From positions 661,001 through 725,000 of the forward strand of contig NC_009403.2 in assembly GCF_000002875.2 (NCBI RefSeq): 64,000 bases of DNA, read 5' to 3'. Each line of letters opens with the position of its first letter. The first letter of the stretch is position 1. This document shows positions 1 through 10,191 of this stretch, piece by piece. A program made the translations under genes and the position numbers. The notes under the pieces were generated by a model. It did no database searches, was not told the origin of the DNA, and saw nothing but the letters and a program-made list of their open reading frames with translations. The stretch comes from Leishmania infantum JPCM5 (lineage: Eukaryota > Euglenozoa > Kinetoplastea > Trypanosomatida > Trypanosomatidae).

Positions 1-1
1 C

Positions 2-442
2 ATCTGCAAGGCGCTTGCCATCGGTGCCAACTGCGCGATGCTCGGCGGCATGTTGAGTGGCACAACTGAGACGCCTGGCGAGTACTTCTTCAAGGGCGGC
101 GTGCGCCTGAAGGTGTACCGCGGCATGGGGAGCCTGGAGGCGATGAGCCAGGGCAAGGAATCCGGCAAGCGCTACCTCTCCGAGAACGAGGCGGTACAGG
201 TTGCACAGGGCGTGTCTGGCAACGTCGTGGACAAGGGCTCTGCCGCGAAGCTCATTGCCTACGTCTCGAAAGGGCTCCAGCAGTCGGCGCAGGACATCGG
301 CGAGATCAGCTTCGACGCGATTCGCGAGAAGATGTACGCCGGCCAGGTGCTTTTCAGTCGCCGCTCCCCCACGGCCCAGGGCGAGGGGGGCGTGCACTCG
401 CTTCACAGCTACGAGAAGAAGTTGTTTGCAGCCAAGATGTAG
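2..442 (+). CDS. IMPDH: Inosine-5'-monophosphate dehydrogenase, C-terminal part (5' truncated by window edge)
   Basis: The frame is open from base 2 and ends in TAG at 440-442, giving the last 146 residues of an IMP dehydrogenase of about 510 residues. IMPDH oxidises IMP to XMP with NAD+, the committed step of guanine nucleotide synthesis. Visible family signatures are the flap motif YRGMGSLEAM, a downstream KRY that probably supplies the catalytic Arg-Tyr pair, VAQGVSG, the DIG segment, and the eukaryotic-type ending EGGVHSLHSYEKKLF. The catalytic cysteine loop lies upstream of the window. The protein ends in AKM, a PTS1-like tripeptide. Leishmania IMPDH is known to be glycosomal, so import into glycosomes is expected. 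It is the first gene of the + strand row. The identification is secure; the confidence is limited only by the missing N-terminus. Confidence 0.95.
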   Translation: MCKALAIGANCAMLGGMLSGTTETPGEYFFKGGVRLKVYRGMGSLEAMSQGKESGKRYLSENEAVQVAQGVSGNVVDKGSAAKLIAYVSKGLQQSAQDIGEISFDAIREKMYAGQVLFSRRSPTAQGEGGVHSLHSYEKKLFAAKM

Positions 443-2140
443 GACGTGCAGGCAGTTCTCTTCCCTTCGCCTAACTGTCCTCCCCTCTCGCGTCGTCTCC
501 GTGCCCTTCTCTTGCTGCTGCTTGCGCTTGAAAAAGCGCGTTCCTTGATCGACGACTTGGCGCCTTTTACTGCTGCTGGCTTGCTCAGCGTCGTGGAACA
601 CACGCAAGCAACAGACGCAGTCCACACATCCCCCCTCCCAAGAGGCCAAGTTGCACTCACGGGCTATTCTGAGCACGGCTTGGATGAGACCATCCCCGTC
701 ATCTTTTTTCCTTTGCTGCTATGCCTTTCGAGCCCGCCGTGCAAGAGGTATCCACCGCGTGCCACCTGAAATGGGGCAGGAGGGCTGCAGAGGTGCACGC
801 TTGCGCGACTCGGGGGGACAGCCAAAGAGAGGGAGAGAGCGGGGCGCAGTTGCTCTTGTCCATGAACTATGCCTGTGCGCCACTCAAACTGCCCAGTGCG
901 TTTTTGTGCGCATCTTCATGAAGAGAGTAGCAACCTCTCATATGGAGAAGACTCATCAGCAACGTGAACGTCATCGGCAACGTTTGGCAGGCGCCTGGGA
1001 ATGAGTCGTTCCTCCGTCTCTCGCGCCTGTCTCCTTGTGCGTGATTTGTCTTACTTTTCCTTGCCGAACCCCTCTACCAACGAGCCTGCCTCACCGTCGG
1101 ATGACAAGGCCTCTTTTCAACGCAGGTTGACACGTAATCTTAATCGATATAACGCACTCAAGGTAAAATATATCACATTCCCCCTCGCCGCCGCCGCCGC
1201 CTGCCCTGTCGTCTCACGCCGCACTCCTCGGCATCGCTTTGGGTGAGACCCGCCGACGCGCCATCCCAAGCAGTGCAGGCGTTTGCAAGCGTGTGCGTGC
1301 CTCTCCCTCTGTTGTTGTTGGCATTTCTTTCGCCACTGTGCTCTTCTCTCCTTTTTATCTGTGCTGAGTGGCGCTTCGGCCTCGTAAATTTTCTCCAAGC
1401 ACACGCACACAAACGTTCTGAGGGCCGCCGTCGGGCTTGTTTGTCTTTCTTCATGCTTGCCGGCGTGACCTCCCTACCGAGAGCGAGGGCAGTCTCTACT
1501 CCGCCTTTGAGGCAGAGAGAAATCACGACCTCAAAATGGACGCGCAATACATGAGCGGACCGCGGGTGTATGTGTGCGTACGTGATTCGGTGTGGGTGGC
1601 TCCCAGACGCCCTCATTTCTTTCTTCGCTATCAACGTATATCGCTCCCACTCACATCGATAGCCTCTCATGTGGTGTGCCTGCGTCTTTGCCGTGTTACA
1701 CGAATGGCGGTACCTCGAGGCTTTCACTTGCGCCCTGCGCACGTTCACCATTCTCGCGCACAACTCATCCAGTGGGCTCTGCCGTCGTTTGCGGAAGAGA
1801 GTGGTGCTCGCGCCACCGACGTACACATCGAGGGTGTAAGCGTGTCCCTCTCACTTTGTGGCGTGCGTCGTTGCCAGGAGCGGTCTCTTCGCATCTTCAC
1901 CTCTCCCCAGCGCAGCCTGCAGATACACCTCTTCCATGAATCTCCTTTCACCACGTGCGTCTGCCCGTCTCTCTTCGGCATGGTATCGTCTTGCGGTCCG
2001 TCCGTCGTGCATGCGCGTTGCACTCTGTGCAGTATCACCACCACCACCTCTACGCACAGGCAGAGAGAACACTATCGAGACAAAACTCCACAAGAGAGCC
2101 ACAGAACAACAACAAGAAGCAGCACACACTCCGAAGCTGC

Positions 2141-2180
2141 TCACACACACACCCACACACACACATATATATATATATAT
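2141..2180. repeat. (CA)n-(TA)n microsatellite
   Basis: About 20 bp of CA repeat runs directly into about 16 bp of TA repeat, between two pyrimidine-rich stretches in the leader region of the ELMO gene. Such tracts vary in length between strains. Confidence 0.85.
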
Positions 2181-2237
2181 GTTTGCCTGCGTGCGCCCTT
2201 CTCCACCTCTCCAGCCTCGCCAACCATCCCTCCACTT

Positions 2238-2266
2238 CCTCTTTTTTTTTGTTCTTGGCATTACAG
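2238..2266 (+). promoter_or_regulatory. Predicted spliced-leader acceptor (polypyrimidine tract + AG) for the ELMO gene
   Basis: A run of CCT followed by ten or more T, then GTTCTTGGCATTACAG, gives a strong trans-splice acceptor with AG at 2265-2266. The start codon at 2274 is the first ATG after it, leaving a leader of only about 7 nt before the spliced leader is added. This site decides the start of the ELMO CDS. Confidence 0.65.
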
Positions 2267-2273
2267 CCCCAAG

Positions 2274-3227
2274 ATGCGTCAACGCAAAGGCGTGCCGGCC
2301 CCTGTGGTCCCATCCGCCACCGCTACGTACGCGGCATACCCAGGCAGCTCGGACAGCGCCCACACCGCGCACCAAGCAAGCTCAACGAACACCCGTGACC
2401 TCAACCACCGAGCAGCAACCACTGCCGCAACGGCTACAGATGCTGACTCGTTTCAGCGGCGTGCAAATCGGCTTGAGGAGATGGAGCGCTCCCTCTACTA
2501 CACGCCGCAGCTCTTGTGGCTGCAGGTGATGGACCGAATGCCGTACGAGCTCACTCACTACTTTGTGTCCTCCCCCCCACCCCACCACGAGGCGATGCTG
2601 AGTGGAATTCGTGAGCAGTACGGCCGGCCGTACTCCGCAGAGAAGCCGTTCGATGTCGAGCTTCTGGGCCGCTTGTGGAACGGCCATAGCAGGGTGATGT
2701 TTGCGACGGACAACCTGGTATTCTCGGCAGCGGCTCACTCGGTGAGTGATCGGTGGAAGGAGATGGGCTTTCAAGGCACTGACCCCTCAACGGACTTTCG
2801 TGGAGCCGGCATTTTTGGCCTCGCACAGCTCGTGTACCTCGTGGAACACCACCCTGAGCAGTGGAGCGCGATCCTGACTCCCGACTTCATGGCCGCCGCC
2901 GCGGGGCTGAACGTGACGATGCGCCTCGCGACACTGCTTGGCATCAACTCGTCCCTGAACCAGTTCAGCAGCTCGGTTCTCTCCACATATTCCGCGCGCG
3001 AGGCGCGTCTGCGGTTGTGCCGCTTCATCTTCGATCCGAGCGTCGATGTTGCCACTCAGCGACTGAGCGAGGTCTACTGCTTTGCCATGCGTCTTCTGCA
3101 TTACCGATGGATGCGCTCGACGCGCAACATCATGGAGCTCAATCAGCAGCTTAGCAATATGTACACGGAGCTGGACCGGCTGCTGTTTCTGTGTAATACA
3201 CTAGAGGAACTGTGCAGCCTCCTGTGA
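2274..3227 (+). CDS. ELMO/CED-12 domain-containing protein
   Basis: The predicted protein has 317 residues. The frame is open much further upstream, but the acceptor AG at 2265-2266 makes the ATG at 2274 the likely start. The first 60 residues are Ala/Ser/Thr-rich and look disordered. The ELMO/CED-12 domain follows, recognisable from LWNGHSR, RWKEMGFQGTDPSTDFRGAG and GLAQLVYLVEHHPEQW, roughly residues 130-210. The C-terminal third is helical. ELMO-domain proteins (ELMOD type) elsewhere act as GTPase-activating proteins for Arl/Arf GTPases. The usual ELMOD arginine in a W-x9-R-x3-GF-Q context appears compatible with the RWKEMGFQ-to-DFRG segment. The protein lacks the PH and Armadillo regions of animal ELMO1, so a small ELMOD-like GAP is the better comparison. 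Arl/Arf regulation in membrane or flagellar traffic is an inference from the family. Confidence 0.88.
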   Translation: MRQRKGVPAPVVPSATATYAAYPGSSDSAHTAHQASSTNTRDLNHRAATTAATATDADSFQRRANRLEEMERSLYYTPQLLWLQVMDRMPYELTHYFVSSPPPHHEAMLSGIREQYGRPYSAEKPFDVELLGRLWNGHSRVMFATDNLVFSAAAHSVSDRWKEMGFQGTDPSTDFRGAGIFGLAQLVYLVEHHPEQWSAILTPDFMAAAAGLNVTMRLATLLGINSSLNQFSSSVLSTYSAREARLRLCRFIFDPSVDVATQRLSEVYCFAMRLLHYRWMRSTRNIMELNQQLSNMYTELDRLLFLCNTLEELCSLL

Positions 3228-4172
3228 TGGGGCTGAGCTTTCCGTTCTCTCAGCAACGCCGCCGACGAACGCGCATTGCTGACAAGAAAGCCTCCAGTCC
3301 CGCTCCGTCTGCGGGTATTATGCAGCGACTGGAGCAACGCTATACTCTGCTTCTCTCTTCTGGGTCACGCGGCTGGACACCCCGCACCTGCGCGTTTCTC
3401 TAATGTGCGTCAAATGTGTGTGTGTGTGTGTCTTGGGTGACATTGTGTTGCTGACACGTTCCCTTGTCTCTTCTTCCGAGACTTCTCTCGCTTAAGCTCG
3501 CGCGTTCTTCGTCAGCTGTGAAGGGTGGACACACTCGGGCTCCTCTCTTTTCTCGTGCCGGCCTTCTGTCGCTCCGTTGCTTCGCCTTTTGCCGTTCTGC
3601 CCTCTCGTGGTGGCACTCTCAGTGCTGGAAGAGATGCTGAGGAAAAGACCCATGGGGGGACTCGTTGCAGATTCTGTTTGTTCGCGTCTGTGCTGGACGC
3701 AACCCCTCTTCCAGTTTGTGCATTGTGTACGCACACCGTGTCTGTACCGGCGCTCTGCACTACCAGCCCTGCTTTGCCTCTACGAAGCCATGGCCACACC
3801 GGCGCGTCGTCGCCCCGAAGGGAGTAGCCCCGTCTCTGTGGTGCTCCCATTCAACGAAGTCTACGTGGCCGCAAGGCGACTTATTGATCACTGTGCTCAT
3901 TCCTCGTTTTTTTTTTCCACCGCTTCGTCCCGCTGTGACGTGTGTGCAGACGCTGGCACACACTCAAATTTGCTGCCAGCACCCCACCCACACAGACATG
4001 CACACACTTTTCGAACACTAGACGCGCTCTCTCACGCAGTGCGCCGCTGTCGCTGTTTTGGTCCTCTAGGCCTTGCTTTACTGTGCCACGCGACGAAGAG
4101 GGCGGAAATATAAAGCGCACACAACATATCGATTCTCGGGCCTGCCAGAAGAAAAGACTGCGAACCTGTTTG
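3228..4172. other. Intergenic spacer with TG microsatellite and candidate splice acceptors
   Basis: No convincing gene. A (TG)n tract lies at 3414-3431. Two candidate acceptors for the next gene are visible: a poly-T tract ending in GTGTGTGCAG (AG at 3948-3949) and TTTTGGTCCTCTAG (AG at 4068-4069). The first would leave a short upstream ORF (3998-4021) in the leader; after the second, the first ATG is the CDS start at 4173. Confidence 0.55.
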
Positions 4173-5294
4173 ATGCCCCTCATTGGCGACTGCATGCGCC
4201 AGCTGGCGGAGCAGCTGAGGGGCTGCGATGGTGTCGTCGCTGTGGATCCATTGGCGTGCGCCTCATTCCATGAGGAGACTGCGGCGCGCATCGCACTAGA
4301 GGCTCTCTCGTTGCTCCTCTTGGATAGGCCCAGTGAGCGGCGCACGGACGGCATGTGTGCACATCGTCGAACGTGGTGTGGCATTGGCGTTTTGCGTGGC
4401 CGGGAGAGTGACGTGGCCTACAACTCTGGAGAGGGCGCCAGCGTGCTATGGAACGTTGTCCCTGTCGCCCTCACCGTGGTGCCGTGGCAGGTGGAGCTTC
4501 CACGGCGGCTGCAGGATCTCGTGCTTTGCCAAGGCCACTTTGCATCCATCGACCAGCTTGATTACGGAAGCAGCGCTGTCGGCCCCGTCCCGGACACCTT
4601 CCTGACGCGCGAGGCGGTGGCCTTGCTTTGTGGGCTGCCACGCTGCCGCGTGCAAGCGGTCTCCGGCCGCTTCCCTCTCTTTGGTCGAGTCGTACCTCCC
4701 TCTTTTTCGGCGGCGCCTCGAGGTGTCACGGCAACGGATGCGACCTGGTCGTTGGTGTCTTCACGAGAGGTCTCTCCTGCTCGATCCGCAGCGGCTGCAC
4801 AGCGGCACGCACGCCGGCTGATGCCCTTCCTGGTGAGCGGCTTGTCATCTCTGATGGAGCCGTTTTCTCTGCGGAACGATAGGTCTGTGCCGGAGTGCTG
4901 GGCCGTGGTTTCTTACCCAGATGGACTGCCGCGTGCAGAGGCAGCGCGTGAGGAGGTCGACGGTGTCTCTCGTGACATCAGTGACACTGCCGGAGCCGTC
5001 TCCTCACACGAAGCCAATGTGCACGAGTCTGATGGCTCCTGCGAGGCGGCACCGTTTTTCATTCTGCCGTCCCACCTGCTGTGCCGCTCGCTGCGCGTCG
5101 CGGTTGGCTGGCAGAAGATTTCGCCCTCCTCACGACCATTGGTGTCGGAGGTGCTTCAGCGTCTCTGCTGCCTTGTGGATCGTATTGCACTCCGCACAGA
5201 CCGAGGCGTCACACTCACATCCCGGACAGCCTGTAGTACCGGTCAGGAGACGCTTTCTGCCACCATGACGATTCAAAAGGCGTCCAGCATGTGA
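4173..5294 (+). CDS. Conserved-looking hypothetical protein, 373 aa
   Basis: The frame is open from 3942, but residues before MPLIGDCMRQL read like untranslated, pyrimidine-rich sequence, and 4173 is the first ATG after the candidate acceptor at 4068-4069. The protein has 373 residues with high third-position GC, as in its neighbours. I recognise no domain. The N-terminal 60 residues look helical and amphipathic (RQLAEQLRGCDG, ARIALEALSLLLL). A middle part is rich in beta-type segments (VVPVALTVVPWQVELP). Residues around 285-310 are acidic and Ser-rich and probably disordered, and the C-terminal part (HLLCRSLRVAVGWQKI, SEVLQRLCCLVDRIAL) returns to a compact pattern. No signal peptide or clear membrane span is seen. 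No function is proposed. Confidence 0.72.
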   Translation: MPLIGDCMRQLAEQLRGCDGVVAVDPLACASFHEETAARIALEALSLLLLDRPSERRTDGMCAHRRTWCGIGVLRGRESDVAYNSGEGASVLWNVVPVALTVVPWQVELPRRLQDLVLCQGHFASIDQLDYGSSAVGPVPDTFLTREAVALLCGLPRCRVQAVSGRFPLFGRVVPPSFSAAPRGVTATDATWSLVSSREVSPARSAAAAQRHARRLMPFLVSGLSSLMEPFSLRNDRSVPECWAVVSYPDGLPRAEAAREEVDGVSRDISDTAGAVSSHEANVHESDGSCEAAPFFILPSHLLCRSLRVAVGWQKISPSSRPLVSEVLQRLCCLVDRIALRTDRGVTLTSRTACSTGQETLSATMTIQKASSM

Positions 5295-6255
5295 GCTTCG
5301 ACACCATGGCAGCCCCTCCACGGCGTTCTTCCGAGTTCTCGCGCACGCGTTCGTTTTCTGTGTATTCCCTTTCGATATCCCACCTTTGATGTCTTTTGTC
5401 CCTTTGATGGTGCGTGCTGTGCCGCACATCACCCGCGCCCCGTCAACGGGCTAGTCTCCTGCTACATGTCCTTGCCACCCAGAACGAAAAACAAAGAGGA
5501 ATGCGCACCAGGGGCGCGAAGGGAGCGCCATCTTCTCTGCAGCAGCGCGCCGATGTAGCGTGTGCCTCTCTCGCTTTCTCTGCAGTTGGAGTGGCGTCTG
5601 TTCATGTGCCAGACACATCGGATAGCGCAGGTGGTGGTGATGGACAGAGGTTGAGGAGGTTCATGCGGGTCACGTGCCCTTTCACGTTCTTGACTCCTCT
5701 CCACTGTGCCTTGTGTGCACATCCCATTTGATGCTTGCTTGCTGCTCCTCGCTTCCACGGCTTTGTTTCGGTGTGGTGGCACACCAGAGTCCTTCCCCCG
5801 GGGCGACGCGCTTCTTCACTGTCCATATACTGCCTCACCTGCGTCTTCTCTTGCACTTCTCTCCCTCTCATCCATCTCGTTGCGCGACTGTTGCTCTGGG
5901 CGACACCGCCTCCTCTCCATCTCGTGACACGCACACAAACATCTTCGGCTTGACAAGCACTCCTCGATTCCCGATACCATTGCAGCAGCGAGGCCGATGC
6001 AGCAGCAGAGCGGCCACACCTCTTTTTAAATCCCCTCGATCTCTCTCCCGCGTCTTCTCATCTATTCCTGTTGCTCTTAGCGAAGTCCTTCCCTTTAGCG
6101 TGCGTGAGCTTGCGGACTGTCGCTGTCGCACGTACCAACTATTGGCCTTCCCGCGCGCTTTCTCTCGCACGCACGCAGTGCTAGGCGGCTGCGCGGCTCA
6201 GCGGTGACTGCACCGCCCGGCCTCATCCGCGAGATTTTCCTTCTCTATCTACACA
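5295..6255. other. Intergenic spacer, leader of the AAA protease gene
   Basis: No convincing gene. The last 450 bases are strongly pyrimidine-rich. A good spliced-leader acceptor is the tract ending TTGCTCTTAG with AG at 6079-6080, which would give a leader of about 175 nt before the ATG at 6256. Confidence 0.55.
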
Positions 6256-8052
6256 ATGGATCCTCTGCAACGGGAGGCGTCCAAGAACGGTGAGGAGGGG
6301 GCGGCGGGGGCAGAGAGGCCCTCCTACTTCCGCGGCTTCTTCGACGCAGAGAAGCGCCGCAAGGTGGTCAACCATGACCCTACCGTAGGCCAGGCCATTG
6401 GCGGCGCCGTTGTAATGGCACTCCCGGTGGCGCTCATCATAGTTTTGGTGATGCGTCGACGCGCGCGCCTCGCCACTCAGGAGGCGTCCGGCGCCGCGCC
6501 GAAGGAGGGCGGCTTCTTCAGCGAGATGCAGAAAATGATGCGGCAGACCATGAATCCGATGGGTGAGAAGAACTTCAAGGTGTCGGTGAAGGACACGAAG
6601 TTTAGCGACGTCATCGGTGTACCAGAGGCACTGGCAGAGGTACAGCAGTACGTCAACTTCCTGAAGACGCCGCAAGTTTTCACCCGGCTCGGCGGCCGCC
6701 TACCGAAGGGTTGTATTCTCACAGGAGAGCCCGGCACCGGCAAGACGCTGCTCGCAAAGGCGGTGGCCGGCGAGGCGAGCGTTCCCTTCTACAGCTGCAG
6801 TGGTGCTGACTTCATCGAGGTGTACGCCGGCTCCGGACCAAAGCGAGTGCGCGAGCTCTTCGCGGCGGCCAAGAAAGATGCCCCGTCTGTTATCTTCATC
6901 GACGAGATCGACGCCGTCGGCTCGCGCAGCAGCGGGAACGGTGCGATGGGTCTCAGCAGCGAGGAGAATCGAACCATCAATCAACTGCTGGCCGAGCTGG
7001 ACGGGCTGCAACCGAACGAGGCGGTTGTCGTGTTCGCGGCTACGAACTTTGTGGACAGCCTAGACAAGGCACTCCTGCGCGAGGGCCGCTTTGACCGCAA
7101 GGTCGAGATCCCGATGCCGGACAGGCAGGCTCGCCAGGACCTCTTCAACCACTATCTTAGCCGCATCGCCTGCGAGGATGCCGGGTCGCTCTCGAAGAAA
7201 CTGGCCGAGCTGACTCCTGGAGTGTCGCCAGCCACCATCGCAGCCATCGTCAACGAAGGTGCTCTCAGCGCCGCCATAAAGGACAAAGCCGTCGTCGCCG
7301 CCGTGGACCTCCTCCCCGCGATTGACGACGTACTCGTCGGCAAGAAGCACCGCAGTCGCATGAGCGACGATGCTGCGAGAAGGGTGGCACTACATGAGAG
7401 CGGCCACGCACTCGTGGCATGGCTGCTGCCAGAGCAGACAGACGTGGTCAAGATCTCCATCACGCCGCGCGGCCCCGCCGGAGGCTTCACCCAGCAGGTC
7501 GGCCGCGAGGTGTTGGACATGGCGACTGAGTTTTCGCTCTTCACGGACATTTGCGTCATGCTGGGTGGGCGGCTGGCGGAGATGACGCAGCACGAGTCCC
7601 TCACCACTGGTGCTCAGGACGACTACCAGCGGGCGACTCAGACGGCCATTCGTGAGTTCCTTGCGTTTGGTATGTCTCGCCAGGTCGGTCTCCTCTCGTA
7701 CGAGCCGCAGCGACTCAGCGAGGGTCGCATGCACCAGAAGCACTCGGAGGCAGCGCATAAGATGGCGGAGGAGGAGGCGGCCCGGCTGGTCGCTGCCGCG
7801 TCTGATCACGTGAAGATGCTCTTGCGGTCTCATGATGCACTACTGCAGAAGCTCGCGGCTTCGCTCTTCGAGAGGAAGGAACTGCTGCGCGAGGATATAG
7901 AAGCGATTGTGGGTCCACGCCCTGGAACCAGCTCGGCCGTGTCGGAGCAGACACGTGCGGCACTTCGCCGCTTCGTCGACGCGTCTGAAGCCGCAGCGCT
8001 GCAACGCCAGACCGCAAGAGAGGCGATGTGTGCCACCCTTTCTACTGCGTAA
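6256..8052 (+). CDS. Mitochondrial-type ATP-dependent zinc metalloprotease (FtsH/Yme1-like, AAA + peptidase M41)
   Basis: A 598-residue membrane-bound AAA protease that unfolds and degrades membrane proteins. In order it has: a short polar N-terminus; one hydrophobic span at about residues 46-67 ([17 protein letters not shown]) followed by RRRAR; the AAA ATPase with Walker A GEPGTGKT (157-164), Walker B VIFIDEID (212-219) and a second-region-of-homology ending GRFDRK (277-282); then the M41 zinc protease with HESGH (380-384) and the distal acidic ligand in [12 protein letters not shown] (about 455). One span suggests an i-AAA (Yme1-like) topology rather than the two-span m-AAA form, but a cleaved presequence is not obvious. 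The pore loop reads EVYAGSG rather than the usual aromatic-V-G form. All catalytic residues are present, so it should be active. Location in the inner mitochondrial membrane is inferred from the family. Confidence 0.95.
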   Translation: MDPLQREASKNGEEGAAGAERPSYFRGFFDAEKRRKVVNHDPTVGQAIGGAVVMALPVALIIVLVMRRRARLATQEASGAAPKEGGFFSEMQKMMRQTMNPMGEKNFKVSVKDTKFSDVIGVPEALAEVQQYVNFLKTPQVFTRLGGRLPKGCILTGEPGTGKTLLAKAVAGEASVPFYSCSGADFIEVYAGSGPKRVRELFAAAKKDAPSVIFIDEIDAVGSRSSGNGAMGLSSEENRTINQLLAELDGLQPNEAVVVFAATNFVDSLDKALLREGRFDRKVEIPMPDRQARQDLFNHYLSRIACEDAGSLSKKLAELTPGVSPATIAAIVNEGALSAAIKDKAVVAAVDLLPAIDDVLVGKKHRSRMSDDAARRVALHESGHALVAWLLPEQTDVVKISITPRGPAGGFTQQVGREVLDMATEFSLFTDICVMLGGRLAEMTQHESLTTGAQDDYQRATQTAIREFLAFGMSRQVGLLSYEPQRLSEGRMHQKHSEAAHKMAEEEAARLVAAASDHVKMLLRSHDALLQKLAASLFERKELLREDIEAIVGPRPGTSSAVSEQTRAALRRFVDASEAAALQRQTAREAMCATLSTA

Positions 8053-8894
8053 GGTGGAAGGTGGGTGGCCGACACAGATACACGCATGCAGGTGCAACTC
8101 CTGGTTGCCTTTTGTTCAGGCCCCTTCTTTTCTCTCCGTATTTGCTGCTCTCTTTTCGGTGCTGATCAAGCAGTGCTGCTGCCAAGTGGGGCGGCGCTGC
8201 TGATCGCACGGAGTGCTCATGCCTGTAGCTCACAGAGGTGTGTTGACACCTGCGGCCAAGTCGGTCGCGTTGCGCTGTTGTTGAGCGACGCTTGCTAGTT
8301 GTGCAAAGAGAGACAGAGGCCCGTTGCGGCACGCCCGCATCCACATGAACACAGATGTGCTGCCGCCGCACTTCGCCAGTGGAGGTGGGGATAATTAGCT
8401 TGGATCTGCATCTAAAGCAGCACCCCTGGGACAGACTTGTGAGCGTCCCCGCTGCGTTGAGCGCGTGAGGAGGTGTGCCTTATCCTGCACAGGGCGGAGT
8501 AGCTGAGGGTCGCCACTGTCGCTTGCCCGTGCAGGTCAGTGCGCCGACTCTTTCAGCGCCGCTGCTGTGAATCGGTATCTGGACAACAGCCTCGCCACGC
8601 TGACCCGCGCAAATCGCGCTGGTCAGCACTCTATCTAGTTGCTCTCTGCTCCTTGGTTTCGTGTTCGCATGCATCTGTTTGCCAGCTCCCTGTTTTCCTC
8701 CCTCTCCTGACTTCTTGATCCGCTCTCAAACGTCGACACCCCAAAGCAGCGAAAGAGCAAAGTCAGACACGCGACACGTTTCCAGCCGCGTGTGCGTGGC
8801 CGTGACCGTGTGTGTTTTCACTTCTACATCGCCCCTCTCCGCCGTCCCTGCTCATCTGCTCCCGTCCCTCTCATTCGCATTTAGCGTAGTCGCC
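8053..8894. other. Intergenic spacer between AAA protease and SRP19
   Basis: No gene is supported. The stretch at about 8395-8660 is GC-rich and less pyrimidine-biased than typical spacers. The final 65 bases (8820-8884) are a strong polypyrimidine tract ending in TTCGCATTTAG (AG 8883-8884), the predicted trans-splice acceptor for SRP19, about 10 nt before its ATG. Confidence 0.55.
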
Positions 8895-9395
8895 ATGCAG
8901 CAGCCACGCCCTGGGCCCGCCCAGGCGGCCCCGCGCTCTTACGACAAGAAGGCGTACCAGACCATCTACCCTCAGTACCTCGATTCCTACCTGACACCCA
9001 GCGAGGGCCGGCGTCTCACCAAGTCGCAGGGCGTCGAGCACCCGACGATGGAGGAGATCCTTCATGCACTTAGGGTTCTAGGCTACAAGGATGTCATTGT
9101 AGACCCGGCCCGCTCATACCCGCGGAGTCAGAGCACCACCAAGTTTCCAATGGTGCCGCGCGGATGCATCAAGGTTGCCATCAAGACGCCGGTGGACGAG
9201 CACTACATCAAGAAGAGCGACTTTGACACACAGACGCGCAGCGCTGTGGTGAACAACATCGACACCAAGCAAGAGCTCCTCCGTCGTGTCGCCGCGCTCA
9301 TCAAGGAAAAGATGCCAAATCGGCCGCAGCTGGCAACCGTGGAGGACATCATCACCACGTATAATCCCACACCGCAGCCGAAAAGCAAGAAGTAG
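8895..9395 (+). CDS. SRP19: Signal recognition particle 19 kDa subunit
   Basis: The predicted protein has 166 residues, close to the usual size of SRP19. The frame extends upstream to 8661, but the polypyrimidine tract and acceptor AG at 8883-8884 place the start at MQQPRPGP (8895). Family features are the N-terminal IYPQYLDSYLTPSEGRRL segment, equivalent to the conserved IYP-Y-D---T--EGR core that contacts SRP RNA helix 6, then HPTMEEILHALRVLGY, and a basic C-terminal lysine tail (PKSKK). SRP19 binds the tips of SRP RNA helices 6 and 8 and prepares the RNA for SRP54, supporting co-translational targeting to the ER. The leading Pro/Ala-rich residues are probably flexible. The identification rests on clear residue matches and length. 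Confidence 0.92.
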   Translation: MQQPRPGPAQAAPRSYDKKAYQTIYPQYLDSYLTPSEGRRLTKSQGVEHPTMEEILHALRVLGYKDVIVDPARSYPRSQSTTKFPMVPRGCIKVAIKTPVDEHYIKKSDFDTQTRSAVVNNIDTKQELLRRVAALIKEKMPNRPQLATVEDIITTYNPTPQPKSKK

Positions 9396-10191
9396 CTGGT
9401 GAACCGACTAGACGGGTGGTGGTGGGGCACACGGAACTGGATATGCCTGCGATTGACACGCAGCATGGACTCTCTTTCTCTCTTTCTCGTTCGTTCTCTG
9501 TGTGTGTGAATGTGTGCGCCGGCGCACACATGCGCTTAGATCTGAGTAGCGAAACTGTCGACGTCGCTGCTGGACGACGGTCAAGGTCGAAAGAAGCGGT
9601 GAAGCAGGAAAACAAAAGACGAATGCGCCTCGAACGCGCGAGCTCCTGAGTAGCGGCTCGGCACCTCAGCGGGGCGTCACGCCTCCTCCTCTCTCTAACC
9701 TCGCTTCGCAGGAGGGAAGGCAGAAGAGGGCGACAAGGGCAAACGCCGATGCGTCGAGACATACCTGTGCAGCCTTTGCAACACGGCTCGAGAGGGCACA
9801 TGTGTGGGGGCAGCGCGTGCGGCTCACTTCTTGCCGTGTTGTCCTCGCCACTAATGACACACCTGCGCTAGAAGACTGCGCCGGCGGTTGCATTCTCCCA
9901 TCTTCTCTCTTCACGCCTCTTACCTGACTCCGTCGCTTTCTTCTGCTTGCCTCCTCTCCATACCTCGTTGCTCGTGAATCTCGCCTTCCTTTTTGTTTTG
10001 TCGTGTCTCTTGTTGTTTTCACGCGTTTGCATGTAGGGTCGACAGCAAGCGCGAGGCGCAGCTGACCTCGGTGTTCAGCCGGCCTTCACGAGTGTTCTGT
10101 TCTCCTCAACAGACTTCCCCGCCGCCTCACGCTCAACTGTAGCGCTTTAGTCCTCGCACAGCCACCTTGATGTGCACGTGCGTCGACACGG
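9396..10191. other. Intergenic spacer with candidate splice acceptor for the kinase-like gene
   Basis: No gene is supported. There is a TC-rich tract at about 9470-9500. A long pyrimidine-rich stretch (about 9940-10036), ending CGTTTGCATGTAG with AG at 10035-10036, is the likely spliced-leader site for the next gene. Confidence 0.55.

Larger units (their letters stand above)
443..2273. other. Long intergenic/UTR spacer, no convincing gene
   Basis: This 1.8 kb contains the IMPDH 3' UTR and the 5' region of the ELMO gene. Open frames here are short, or are N-terminal overruns of the ELMO frame, and lack the high third-position GC of the neighbouring genes. The spacer is rich in C+T on the + strand and contains a dinucleotide microsatellite near its end. 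I see no RNA gene. Confidence 0.6.
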
